Assembly: GCA_964399545.1 (NCBI GenBank) | Contig: CAYNRG010000001.1 | Span: 62,001-126,000 of the forward strand | From: CAYNRG01 sp964399545 | GTDB lineage: Bacteria; Bacillota_I; Bacilli_A; Erysipelotrichales; Erysipelotrichaceae | Direction: 5' to 3' | DNA: 64,000 nt | Shown: positions 40,182-49,035 of the stretch, one piece after another | How the letters are laid out: every line of letters starts with the position of its first letter | How positions within the stretch are numbered: position 1 is the stretch's first letter | Position numbers and translations under genes: made by a program | Notes under the pieces: generated by a model | Told to the model about the DNA's origin: nothing | What the model saw: only the letters and a program-made list of their open reading frames with translations | Databases searched by the model: none

Positions 40182-40613
40182 ATGTTTATTGGTGAGTATC
40201 GACATAACCTAGACAATAAAAATCGTGTAATTGTTCCTGCGAAATTTAGGGAAGAATTAGGGGATACTTTCGTTGTGACAAAAGGGTTAGACGGTTGTTT
40301 AACAATTTACACAACAGTCCAGTGGACAATGCTTTTAGAAAAATTGCAAAAGTTACCAAGCACAAAAAGAGAAACTCGTTTATACATTCGTAGCTTGACA
40401 TCTAAAGCGACTGAATGTGAATGCGATACACAAGGAAGAATAAAGTTACCTCCATATTTGTTAGCTGAAGGTGGACTGGAAAAAGAATGTGTCATTGTAG
40501 GCGTAGCAGAGCATGTGGAAATTTGGAACCCTCAAAGTTGGGAAGGATATTGTCAACAAGCAGATGAGTCTTTAGAAGATATTGCGGAACAGTTGACGGA
40601 CTTCTTGCTATGA
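40182..40613 (+). CDS. mraZ: Transcriptional regulator MraZ
   Basis: This 143-residue protein is made of two AbrB-like SpoVT repeats. It begins M-F-I-G-E-Y-R-H-N-L-D-N-K-N-R-V-I-V-P-A-K-F-R, the family start, so ATG 40182 is chosen over GTG 40170. The second repeat holds C-D-T-Q-G-R-I-K-L-P-P-Y-L. It is nucleoid-associated and represses the division and cell-wall operon through the repeats just upstream. It overlaps rsmH by four bases. Confidence 0.96.
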   Translation: MFIGEYRHNLDNKNRVIVPAKFREELGDTFVVTKGLDGCLTIYTTVQWTMLLEKLQKLPSTKRETRLYIRSLTSKATECECDTQGRIKLPPYLLAEGGLEKECVIVGVAEHVEIWNPQSWEGYCQQADESLEDIAEQLTDFLL

Positions 40614-41542
40614 CAAAGCATATCAGTGTTCTATTAAAGGAAAGTATAGACGCATTAAAAATTAAACCCGATGGGATTTATGTTGATGGAACATTAGGTC
40701 GAGGTGGACATAGCTTAGCGATTGTTTCTCAGTTAACAACAGGTCACTTGTATTGTTTCGATAAAGATGAACAAGCCTTGATAGAATCGAAAGAGAGATT
40801 GCGACGTTATCAAGATAAAATTACATTTTTCCATCAAGATTTTAGAACGATGAAGCAAGCTTTAAAAAGTATTGATATCGAAAAGGTTGATGGGATTTTG
40901 CTGGATTTAGGAGTTTCATCTCCTCAATTTGATGAGGGAGAAAGAGGATTTAGTTATCGATTTGATAGTTTTCTAGATATGAGAATGGATCAGAGACAAG
41001 AATTGACTGCTTATCAAGTGGTTAATGACTATGATTATCAAGATTTAGTCCGCATTTTTTTCCAGTATGGAGAAGAAAAGTTTTCAAAACAAATTGCAAG
41101 AGCTATAGAAAAACGAAGGAAAGACACTCCGATAGAAACAACTTTGGACTTGGTTGATGTGATTAAAAGTGCGCTTCCTATGAAAGTGTTAAATAAAAAA
41201 GGTCATCCAGCAAAACAGGTATTTCAGGCTTTACGCCTTGAAGTAAATAAAGAGTTGGAGGCATTAAAAGAAGGGCTGAAAGAAGCTTTGGACTTATTAG
41301 GACCAAAAGGACGATGCGCCGTGATTACATTTCATTCGTTGGAAGATAGAATTGTTAAAGAAATGTTCAATGAGGTATCTAAAATGCCGAAGGTGAATAA
41401 AAGGATACCGATATTGCCATCAGAAATGGAAACACCACCATATCGATGTGTTAATAAAAAACCATTTATTGCAAATGAAGAAGAAATGAAAGAAAACCGA
41501 CGTGCACACAGTGCAAAATTAAGGGTTTTAGAGAGGGATTAG
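40610..41542 (+). CDS. rsmH: 16S rRNA (cytosine-1402-N4)-methyltransferase
   Basis: This SAM-dependent methyltransferase (MraW) modifies C1402 in the ribosomal P site. The 310-residue protein begins H-I-S-V-L-L-K-E-S-I-D-A-L and has the SAM motif Y-V-D-G-T-L-G-R-G-G-H-S, then L-L-D-L-G-V-S-S-P-Q-F-D and the C-terminal A-V-I-T-F-H-S-L-E-D-R-I-V-K. It overlaps mraZ (ATGA) and is followed by ftsL after two bases. Confidence 0.97.
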   Translation: MTKHISVLLKESIDALKIKPDGIYVDGTLGRGGHSLAIVSQLTTGHLYCFDKDEQALIESKERLRRYQDKITFFHQDFRTMKQALKSIDIEKVDGILLDLGVSSPQFDEGERGFSYRFDSFLDMRMDQRQELTAYQVVNDYDYQDLVRIFFQYGEEKFSKQIARAIEKRRKDTPIETTLDLVDVIKSALPMKVLNKKGHPAKQVFQALRLEVNKELEALKEGLKEALDLLGPKGRCAVITFHSLEDRIVKEMFNEVSKMPKVNKRIPILPSEMETPPYRCVNKKPFIANEEEMKENRRAHSAKLRVLERD

Positions 41543-41544
41543 AG

Positions 41545-41850
41545 ATGGCCAAGATTGTTAAGAGAAGGAAAAGAAAATTTAATTTGAAGAATTTCGCAGT
41601 GTTGTTTTTAATGTTTGCGGCAATGTGTTCGCTAACATCAAGTTTATTTTTGCGTTCATACAATAACTCTCTAAGTGTTCAAACTCAAAGGATAGAGGAA
41701 AAAATTGTGGCATTAAAAAGCGAAAATGAGGCGATTCAAACTCAAATTCAAACATTGAGCTCGAGAGATCGAGTTACAGCAATTGCTGAAGATGCTGGGA
41801 TGGAAATGAATCAAGATAATGTTGTTACTGTCGCAAATGCAGGAGAATAA
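41545..41850 (+). CDS. ftsL: Cell division protein FtsL
   Basis: This 101-residue bitopic membrane protein has a short basic cytoplasmic tail (I-V-K-R-R-K-R-K), one transmembrane helix (about 16-36) and an extracytoplasmic coiled coil (about 40-75; Q-T-Q-R-I-E-E-K-I-V-A-L-K-S-E-N-E-A). Sequence conservation in the FtsL family is low, so the call rests on size, topology and its place between rsmH and the division transpeptidase. It acts in the divisome with FtsB/DivIC and FtsQ/DivIB. Confidence 0.85.
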   Translation: MAKIVKRRKRKFNLKNFAVLFLMFAAMCSLTSSLFLRSYNNSLSVQTQRIEEKIVALKSENEAIQTQIQTLSSRDRVTAIAEDAGMEMNQDNVVTVANAGE

Positions 41851-41852
41851 GC

Positions 41853-44012
41853 GTGCGTAGAAACAATAGGATGCTATTACTTATATTTATTATGACGTTA
41901 GCGGTATCAACGGTTATTACTGCTAATGTTTTTATGGTTTCTGTCATGAAAGTTCATGCAGGGAGTGGGACAGATTTAAGAGCCTATGCCAATAATGCTA
42001 ATATTAAGAAAGAAATAAAAAAATCAGTTCGTGGGAATATCTATGATCGTAATGGAGTGACTATTGCACAGGATCAAAGAACTTATAATATTGTTTGTAT
42101 TTTGGACAAAACAAGGCCAGCTCCACAGGGGCAGGTTGCTTATGTGGATGATCCTAAAAAAACAGCAGAGGTTTTATCTGTTCTCTTAAATGGTGAAGAA
42201 GAGACAATTTATAGCTTATTAACCAAGGATGTTTATCAAACGGAGCTAGGGAATATTGGGAGAAATATAACTAGAGAGAAAAAAGAAGAGATCGAGAGTT
42301 ATGGGTTAAATGGTGTTGAATTTACAGAATCTATCCAAAGAAATTATCCGCTGGGACAATTTGCGTCAAACTTAATTGGCTTTGCCCAATCTGATGAAAC
42401 AGGAACTACGGTAGGTAGGATGGGGCTAGAGCTTATTTTAGAAGAAGAACTTTCTGGTATAGATGGTTACCGAACTTATCAAGCCGACAAAAATGGATTT
42501 GTTTTGCCGGGTATGAAAGTTACTGAAGTAAGTGCAATTAATGGTTATGATGTAACATTAACATTAGATCAAGGCATTCAAGAAGCACTAGAACAAGCTT
42601 TTGTGACAACTAATGAGATGTATAATACTCAACGTGTTTGGGGATCGGTAATGGAAGTAGACACGGGTAAAGTGTTGGCTTGGGGACAAACTCCTTCATT
42701 TGACCCTAATGATTTAGACATAAAAGACTATAATAACTATGGAGCGCAATTACCTTATGAGCCAGGATCTACAATGAAGACATTTACATGGGCTGCTGCG
42801 ATTGATAGTGGGAATTATGATGGAAATAAACTTGTTAATTCTGGCCCGTTTTGCTATACAGCAAAAGGAAATAATCCGGTTCGAGTTTACTCGGGTGGCT
42901 TGGGATGCATTACTAATGCAGGATATAAAGATTGGGGAATGATTGAATATGATTATGGTCTAATTTACTCATCAAACTCAGTAACTGCAGCCTTATTGAC
43001 TGAGGTGATGACACCTTCCATCTATGAAGAATATCTTGATCGTTTTCACTTTTTTCAGCCTGTAGATACTGATGGAATTAGAGAAGAAACAGGACTTAAG
43101 CATTATCGTTGGCCTTCAGAGAAAATAACAATGAGTTATGGACAAGGTTCGACAGTGACGATGTTACAAATGATGCAAGCGTACTCAGCTATCTTTGGGG
43201 AAGGTAAGATGGTGAAACCCTATTTTGTTGAAAGTATTCGCGATTCATATGATAATCAAAATATTATTTATCAAGCAGAGACCGAAATTGTTGGACAACC
43301 GATTTCTGCAGAAACGGCAAAAGAGGTGCAAGAAATTCTTTATGGGGTTATTAATGATGAAGTAGGGACAGGAAGACATTATCGTATTCCAGAAGTAGAT
43401 ATCATTGGTAAAACAGGAACAACACAGGTTGTCGTTTCAGGGAGTTATACATCAGGAAAAACGATTGTTTCTATCATGTCAGCACTTCCAGCAGAAGACC
43501 CACAATATATGGTTTATTATGCATTTGAAGGAAGTTATGACAAAAATGCCCATTATAAGACCGAACCGATTAAAACACTTTTAAGAAAAGTGTCCATGCT
43601 TACGAATGTGATATCTGAAAATTCTGAAGGAAAGCAAGATGGTGAGGAACGGGTAGAAATAGAAATTCATGAGATGCCATCATTAGTCAATCATAGCAAT
43701 GCTTATGCGATAGATAAGTTAAGTGATAAAGGGGTAGATGTACATATCTTAGGGAATGGAGATAGTGTAATTAGACAGTTTCCAGAGGCTGGTGGAACAG
43801 TATTAACTCAACAAAAAGTGTTTTTGCTTACAGATACTGGAGGATTTTCTATGCCAGATATGACTGGCTGGACCCGGAAAGAAGTAGTGTCTTTATGGCA
43901 AACTACAGGATTTGGCTTCAAAATTTCGGGGAATGGGCGAGTTGTCTATCAAAATATCCCGCCAAGTAGCCATATCACTAAAGATACTGAAATAGAAGTT
44001 GAACTAGAGTAA
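41853..44012 (+). CDS. Division penicillin-binding protein (FtsI/PBP2x type) with PASTA domains
   Basis: This class B transpeptidase cross-links septal peptidoglycan. At 719 residues it has a short N-terminal tail and TM (about 5-30), a dimerisation domain (R-G-N-I-Y-D-R-N-G near 57), and a transpeptidase with catalytic S306-T-M-K309, S373-S-N375 and K520-T-G522. Two PASTA-like repeats close the protein (about 600-719; M-P-S-L-V-N-H-S-N-A-Y-A and M-P-D-M-T-G-W-T-R-K-E-V). GTG 41853 starts two bases after ftsL. PBP2x/PBP2B-like genes occupy this position in Bacillota. Confidence 0.94.
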   Translation: MRRNNRMLLLIFIMTLAVSTVITANVFMVSVMKVHAGSGTDLRAYANNANIKKEIKKSVRGNIYDRNGVTIAQDQRTYNIVCILDKTRPAPQGQVAYVDDPKKTAEVLSVLLNGEEETIYSLLTKDVYQTELGNIGRNITREKKEEIESYGLNGVEFTESIQRNYPLGQFASNLIGFAQSDETGTTVGRMGLELILEEELSGIDGYRTYQADKNGFVLPGMKVTEVSAINGYDVTLTLDQGIQEALEQAFVTTNEMYNTQRVWGSVMEVDTGKVLAWGQTPSFDPNDLDIKDYNNYGAQLPYEPGSTMKTFTWAAAIDSGNYDGNKLVNSGPFCYTAKGNNPVRVYSGGLGCITNAGYKDWGMIEYDYGLIYSSNSVTAALLTEVMTPSIYEEYLDRFHFFQPVDTDGIREETGLKHYRWPSEKITMSYGQGSTVTMLQMMQAYSAIFGEGKMVKPYFVESIRDSYDNQNIIYQAETEIVGQPISAETAKEVQEILYGVINDEVGTGRHYRIPEVDIIGKTGTTQVVVSGSYTSGKTIVSIMSALPAEDPQYMVYYAFEGSYDKNAHYKTEPIKTLLRKVSMLTNVISENSEGKQDGEERVEIEIHEMPSLVNHSNAYAIDKLSDKGVDVHILGNGDSVIRQFPEAGGTVLTQQKVFLLTDTGGFSMPDMTGWTRKEVVSLWQTTGFGFKISGNGRVVYQNIPPSSHITKDTEIEVELE

Positions 44013-44060
44013 AGATATGGTATAATGATTTAGCATGTAATTTAAAGGGGGAATAGAGAA

Positions 44061-45020
44061 ATGGAGCTAGTAATTGTTGCCTTTGTGTTAAATTTAGGGC
44101 TAGTACTTTTCTGTATGCCTCCTTATATTGAATATCTAAAGAAAATAAGTTTTAATCAAACAGTGAGTGAGTATAGTCTAGAGGAATACAAAAACAAATC
44201 AAAAACACCAACAATGGGTGGTGTTTTGTTTGTTATTTTTCCGATTATTACAGTAGTACTGCTACAATTGAATAATTTATCTAAAGACTTACTAATTGTT
44301 CTGTTGGCTTTTGCAGGTTATGGAATTATTGGGATGGTAGATGACTATTTAATTGTGATTCAAAAAGATAATAAAGGTTTAAAGGCAGAACATAAGTTTG
44401 CTTTGCAGGTGATATTAGCCGGAGTGGTTTACCTGATTTATCAACAGTATGCATCCCTATCGATTACAATACCTATTATTTCTCAAACCATTGTACTGGG
44501 TCCTATTTATATGGTGTTGATTTTCTTTATGTTTGTTGGTGGAAGCAATGCTTTAAATATTACTGATGGAATGGATGGGTTAGCAGCAGGATGTACAACA
44601 ATAGCTTTAATTCCATTTTTCCTTTTCTCAATCATCGATAATAATGTAAGTATAGCAGTCTTTATCGCTTCGCTTTTAGGGGCTCTTATCGGTTATTTGA
44701 AATTTAACATTTACCCAGCTAAAGTATTTATGGGAGATGCAGGTTCTTTGGCTTTAGGTGGAGTGTTAGCTGCTTTATCAATGGTATTGAAAAAAGAAAT
44801 TGCATTTGTATTTATTGCAGGAGTATTTGTGTGGGAAACATTATGTGTTCTTATTCAGCAAGGGTCAGTTCGATTAAGAGGGAAAAGGGTGTTTAAATAT
44901 ACGCCAATTCATTATACCTTTGTTTTGAATGGAATTCGGGAAAAAGTAGTTGTGAAGTCATTTTGGCAGTTATCGGTAGTCTTTGCGACAATAGGATTGA
45001 TTATAGGGTTATGGAGTTGA
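44061..45020 (+). CDS. mraY: Phospho-N-acetylmuramoyl-pentapeptide-transferase
   Basis: MraY joins UDP-MurNAc-pentapeptide to undecaprenyl phosphate, making lipid I at the inner membrane face. It has 319 residues and about ten helices. Motifs are T-P-T-M-G-G near 51, the D-D-Y aspartate pair in M-V-D-D-Y-L, N-I-T-D-G-M-D-G-L-A-A-G near 172 and F-M-G-D-A-G-S-L-A-L-G-G near 228. AAAGGGGG precedes the ATG. Confidence 0.97.
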   Translation: MELVIVAFVLNLGLVLFCMPPYIEYLKKISFNQTVSEYSLEEYKNKSKTPTMGGVLFVIFPIITVVLLQLNNLSKDLLIVLLAFAGYGIIGMVDDYLIVIQKDNKGLKAEHKFALQVILAGVVYLIYQQYASLSITIPIISQTIVLGPIYMVLIFFMFVGGSNALNITDGMDGLAAGCTTIALIPFFLFSIIDNNVSIAVFIASLLGALIGYLKFNIYPAKVFMGDAGSLALGGVLAALSMVLKKEIAFVFIAGVFVWETLCVLIQQGSVRLRGKRVFKYTPIHYTFVLNGIREKVVVKSFWQLSVVFATIGLIIGLWS

Positions 45021-45026
45021 TATTTA

Positions 45027-45308
45027 ATGATAGATTATACTGATGTTCAGGTTCAAGTTGCTATAACAGTAAAGCTTAATGAGATTCAATGTGATAATTT
45101 ACCACGGTTAACTTATCAAAATTTAGTAGATGTTTTGGAAAAGTCCATTTGGGTGAAAAAGAGGCCTGGGTCTTTACATGAAGCGATAAATGATATATTA
45201 TCTTTAACAGCAGACAAAATTGTTCAAATCCTATTAACATTAGCTGTTGTAGATGGATACAATCAAAATTTTTCGGAATTTGATGATATATTGAGGAGGA
45301 AAAAATGA
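45027..45308 (+). CDS. ComN-like post-transcriptional regulator
   Basis: This 93-residue acidic/helical protein has a pattern that recalls ComN (YrzD) of Bacillus: L-V-D-V-L-E-K-S-I-W-V-K-K-R, then L-H-E-A-I-N-D-I-L-S-L, a run of hydrophobic residues and a basic end. In Bacillus comN lies a little upstream of secDF, and here the gene overlaps secDF by four bases, which supports the call. The weak spot is low sequence similarity. No membrane segment or metal site is seen. Confidence 0.6.
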   Translation: MIDYTDVQVQVAITVKLNEIQCDNLPRLTYQNLVDVLEKSIWVKKRPGSLHEAINDILSLTADKIVQILLTLAVVDGYNQNFSEFDDILRRKK

Positions 45309-47611
45309 TGAATAAACAAATGAACAAAAAAAGATTAATTACCTTTTTTATCACAATTGTAGCGATTGTAGCTTTAATTGGGACTTTTTACAAAGGGATT
45401 TCTAACAATCTAACATTAGGGTTAGATTTACAAGGTGGATTTGAAATTCTTTATGAAGTAAGTCCATTAGAAGAGGGAGGAACACTTCCTGAAATGTCCG
45501 CTGTTGCCAATAGTGTGAGCAAAAGGGTTAATGTTTTAGGAGTTAGTGAGCCTGAAATAATTATTGAAGGAAATAATCGAATTCGTGTTCAATTAGCTGG
45601 TGTTGCCGATCAAGAGCAAGCGCGTCGAATGATTTCAGCGACCGCTAATTTAACATTTCGCGATGTAAATGATAATTTATTGGCGGATGCATCCATTATT
45701 GAAGAAGGTGGAGCGAGCTTGAATTATCAAGAAGGACGCCCAGTAGTTTCCTTGAAAATCGCAGATAAGCAGAAATTTGCAGAAATTACAGCTCAAGTAG
45801 CTGCGATGCAATCTGGAAATAATCTAATGGTAACATGGTTAGACTTTGCAGAAGGAGATTCTTATGTGCAAGAACGCTCTAATGAAGTAGCGGGATTAGA
45901 AGCAAAATACATTAGTGCAGCTAGCGTCAGAACTAAGATTGAGGGCGACTCTGTTATATCGGGAAATTTTACAGAAAAAGAAGCGCGTGAATTAGCAGAT
46001 TTGATTAATTCAGGATCTTTGCCAGTAGTGATGACAGAAATTTCTAGTAATGTGGTTAGTGCTGAGTATGGAAGTGCGGCATTAGAAACAACTACTTTTG
46101 CTGGAATTTTAGGAGTAGCTTTGGTTATTGTATTTATGATTGCGGCATACCGTTTACCAGGAATTATTGCTAGTGTGATGCTATCGTTATATATTTTCTC
46201 TGTTTTCACTATTTACAGTGCTATGGGAGCTGTATTTACGTTACCAGGAATTGCGGCATTAGTTCTAGGAGTAGGGATGACGGTTGATGCGAATATTATT
46301 ACATTTGAAAGAATAAAAGATGAACTTTATCGTGGTCATAGTATTCGTCGAGCTGTCAAAGAAGGACAATCATTATCATTTTCAACTATATTTGATGCTC
46401 AATTTACAACACTCCTTGCAGGGTTGATCATGTATATCTTTGGAACAGGAGCCGTAAAAGGGTTTGCTACAATGCTTATGATTACTGTAATATGCACATT
46501 AATTATTAATGTTGTTGTATCTAGATTTTTGCTAAACCAACTTGTTCAATCAGGTGTTGTTGATGGTAAGAAATCTTGGTTTGGAGTAAAAGAGAACCAA
46601 ATTCCAAATATTCAAAAGGATGAAAAACAATTTTACTTTGGCCCGATTCCACCAGTAGATTATTTAAAACATGCGAAGAAATTTATTATTGCGAGTGTTT
46701 CAATTATTGCCCTTGCTGTAGTTTTGGCAGGATTTAATGGAATTAGCGGAAATGGAGCATTAAATTTAGGGATTGACTTTGCTAGTGGAACAAAGATTAC
46801 AGTAACTTCACCTGAAGAAATTGTAGTTCAAGATGTAAAAGATACTTTTGCAAGTTTAGGTTATGATAAAGTTCGCTATCAAAGCTCGGGAGAGACAACA
46901 GTTTATGCAACGATTAAAGATGCATTAACACAGGAACAATTATCTGAGATTAAAGCAACATTCAAAAGTGTGTATGGAATAGAACCTGGTGATAATGTAG
47001 TTACTTCTATTGTAGGACGCGATTTAGTTAAGAATGCAATCATGTTAAGCTTATTAGCTTGGGTAGTTATGTTGTTATATATTACAATTCGATTTAAATG
47101 GGATTATGCTCTAAGCTGTATTGTGGCTCTTTTGCATGATGTATCAATCGTTTTAGCTATTTTTGCAATCTTTAGATTAGAAATTAATACAGAGCTAATT
47201 TCTGTAATACTGGCTATTATTGGATATTCAATTAATAACTCGATTGTTGTGTTTGACCGTGTTCGTGAGGAAATGGCAGATACAAAAGCGACGACAAAAA
47301 GAACTCCAGAGTTCTTTAAGAAAGTAATTAATACAGCTTTAGATAATACAATACTTCGTTCTATATTTAGTTCCATTTCGACAATTCTTCCAATTATATG
47401 TTTATTATTTTTTGGATCAGATGCAATCTTTACATTTACGTTTGCAATGTTTGTGGGATTAATTGCAGGAACATTGTCTAGTGTGTTTATTGCTCCACAA
47501 ATATGGTATCTGCTTCGTACAAAAGTAAAAGTAAAAGAAAAGAAGAATAAATCTAAAAAGAAAAAGCGTGAAGAATTAGATGAATATACAATTAAAGGAA
47601 TTAATGCATAA
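45305..47611 (+). CDS. secDF: Fused protein-export protein SecDF
   Basis: This 768-residue RND-type membrane protein uses the proton gradient to help SecYEG-driven export. SecD part: TM1 (about 12-32), large outside domain, then five helices with G-V-G-M-T-V-D-A-N-I-I-T-F-E-R-I-K-D-E near 330. SecF part from about 460: N-L-G-I-D-F-A-S-G-T-K-I and the matching G-Y-S-I-N-N-S-I-V-V-F-D-R-V-R-E-E. A basic tail (K-K-N-K-S-K-K-K-K-R) ends it. Two adjacent ATGs (45305, 45308) follow GAGGAGG. The fused form is common in Bacillota. Confidence 0.96.
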   Translation: MMNKQMNKKRLITFFITIVAIVALIGTFYKGISNNLTLGLDLQGGFEILYEVSPLEEGGTLPEMSAVANSVSKRVNVLGVSEPEIIIEGNNRIRVQLAGVADQEQARRMISATANLTFRDVNDNLLADASIIEEGGASLNYQEGRPVVSLKIADKQKFAEITAQVAAMQSGNNLMVTWLDFAEGDSYVQERSNEVAGLEAKYISAASVRTKIEGDSVISGNFTEKEARELADLINSGSLPVVMTEISSNVVSAEYGSAALETTTFAGILGVALVIVFMIAAYRLPGIIASVMLSLYIFSVFTIYSAMGAVFTLPGIAALVLGVGMTVDANIITFERIKDELYRGHSIRRAVKEGQSLSFSTIFDAQFTTLLAGLIMYIFGTGAVKGFATMLMITVICTLIINVVVSRFLLNQLVQSGVVDGKKSWFGVKENQIPNIQKDEKQFYFGPIPPVDYLKHAKKFIIASVSIIALAVVLAGFNGISGNGALNLGIDFASGTKITVTSPEEIVVQDVKDTFASLGYDKVRYQSSGETTVYATIKDALTQEQLSEIKATFKSVYGIEPGDNVVTSIVGRDLVKNAIMLSLLAWVVMLLYITIRFKWDYALSCIVALLHDVSIVLAIFAIFRLEINTELISVILAIIGYSINNSIVVFDRVREEMADTKATTKRTPEFFKKVINTALDNTILRSIFSSISTILPIICLLFFGSDAIFTFTFAMFVGLIAGTLSSVFIAPQIWYLLRTKVKVKEKKNKSKKKKREELDEYTIKGINA

Positions 47612-47637
47612 AAGACAAGTTTATCTTGTCTTTTTTT
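47610..47637 (+). terminator. Terminator overlapping the secDF stop
   Basis: AAAAGACAAG (47610-47619) pairs with CTTGTCTTTT (47625-47634) around TTTAT, followed by T residues. The following gene is therefore probably transcribed from its own promoter or by readthrough. Confidence 0.85.
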
Positions 47638-47673
47638 GTTATAATAGAAAAAGAAAAAGGATGGAGACAAAAG

Positions 47674-49035
47674 ATGGATTTTTTAACATTAAGAAAACAG
47701 TATCCAGAATTTCATTATTACGATTTTGAAATTGAGGAAACCGATAAAGAATTGAATGTAATTTATCATTTTGAGATAGCAGGCTTAGAAAAATTTTCAC
47801 CAAGCTATCGCTTTATAAAAAAAAATAAAAATCAAGTCAAGGGGTGGAAAGTTGTAAAAGAATTGATTTTCTCGATAGGATTAGTCGAGTTGGTGAGTTA
47901 CTGGAAGGCTACCTGCTCACCAAAAGTAATTATTCATGCAGGAGAGTTGAATGACGATCAAAAAAAATGGTGGAAAAAATTATACTATCATGGATTAGGA
48001 GAATTTTTATATTTAAATGGGATTGAAATATCTCAAGAGTCATTAATGATGATTGAAAGTTGTGGCACTCCGATTGAAGGAAAGAAATATAATCAACAAG
48101 CAGAAGGAAATCTCATTCCGGTAGGAGGGGGAAAAGATTCTTTTGTTACCCTTGAAATATTGAAGGAGTTGAAAGATAAAAATCATGCATTTGTCATTAA
48201 CTCAGTTATTTCGGCGATTAATGCTAGTCATGCAGCAGGTTACAAGGATCAATTAATTACGGTAGAGCGTCGGTTAGATCCTCGTCTATTTGAATTAAAT
48301 AAAAAAGGATATTTAAATGGCCATACCCCCTTTTCGGCAGTTGTTGCCTTTACATCTGTATTAACTGCAGTACTTTATGGGAAAAAATATGTTTGCCTAT
48401 CCAATGAATCTAGTGCAAATGAGTCTACGGTAGAAGGAGATACTGTGAATCATCAATATTCAAAGAGTTTTGAATTTGAACAAGATTTTAATCGCTATTT
48501 GCAAGAGAATATTCAGATTGATGTTCATTATTTTAGTTTATTACGAAGCCTAAGTGAACTTCAGATTGCTTCAATTTTTTCAACATTAACCAACTATCTG
48601 CCTGTTTTTAGAAGCTGCAATGTCGGAAGCAAACAAGGAGTATGGTGCAATCATTGTGCTAAATGTCTCTTTGTGTATGTAATTCTTTCTGCGTTTTTAG
48701 ATGACAATCAAGTTGGATCTATTTTTAATGATCACTTGTTAGAAAAGGAGTCATTGGAAGAGCTTCTAAAGGAACTATGTGGAGCAAGTAAGAACAAACC
48801 TTTTGAATGTGTTGGAACTCGGGAAGAAGTGCAAGTTGCTATTCAAATGGGGATTGAAAAAAGAGAAAAAGCTGGTACTGAGTTGCCTTTGTTGTATAAG
48901 CGATATAAAACATGGAATCTTTTAAAAGAGGAGTTAGATATTGAAGATTATCGTCAAGAGTGGAATTCAGAAAATAATATTCCAGAAGATTATCGAAAAA
49001 TGATAAAGGAGAAGCTTGAATTATGTTGGAAATAA
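47674..49035 (+). CDS. murL: UDP-MurNAc-L-Ala-L-Glu epimerase MurL
   Basis: MurL converts the L-Glu of UDP-MurNAc-L-Ala-L-Glu to D-Glu using ATP, an alternative to glutamate racemase. From ATG 47674 (GGATGGAG upstream) the protein has 453 residues. It has a PP-loop-like V-G-G-G-K-D-S-F at 150-157, the family segment S-N-E-S-S-A-N-E-S-T then V-N-H-Q-Y-S-K-S-F-E-F-E near 250-270, and C325-N-H-C-A-K-C331. The overlap with a MurD2-type ligase gene (13 bases) matches the murD2-murL pairing described in Xanthomonas. The product assignment combines motif recall and context. Confidence 0.85.
   Translation: MDFLTLRKQYPEFHYYDFEIEETDKELNVIYHFEIAGLEKFSPSYRFIKKNKNQVKGWKVVKELIFSIGLVELVSYWKATCSPKVIIHAGELNDDQKKWWKKLYYHGLGEFLYLNGIEISQESLMMIESCGTPIEGKKYNQQAEGNLIPVGGGKDSFVTLEILKELKDKNHAFVINSVISAINASHAAGYKDQLITVERRLDPRLFELNKKGYLNGHTPFSAVVAFTSVLTAVLYGKKYVCLSNESSANESTVEGDTVNHQYSKSFEFEQDFNRYLQENIQIDVHYFSLLRSLSELQIASIFSTLTNYLPVFRSCNVGSKQGVWCNHCAKCLFVYVILSAFLDDNQVGSIFNDHLLEKESLEELLKELCGASKNKPFECVGTREEVQVAIQMGIEKREKAGTELPLLYKRYKTWNLLKEELDIEDYRQEWNSENNIPEDYRKMIKEKLELCWK

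Noticed and set aside
47104..47670. 188-codon open frame on the minus strand opposite the end of secDF
   Set aside because: It lies wholly opposite conserved SecF motifs, has no ribosome site and reads as low-complexity Ile/Ser/Thr sequence; a shadow of secDF.
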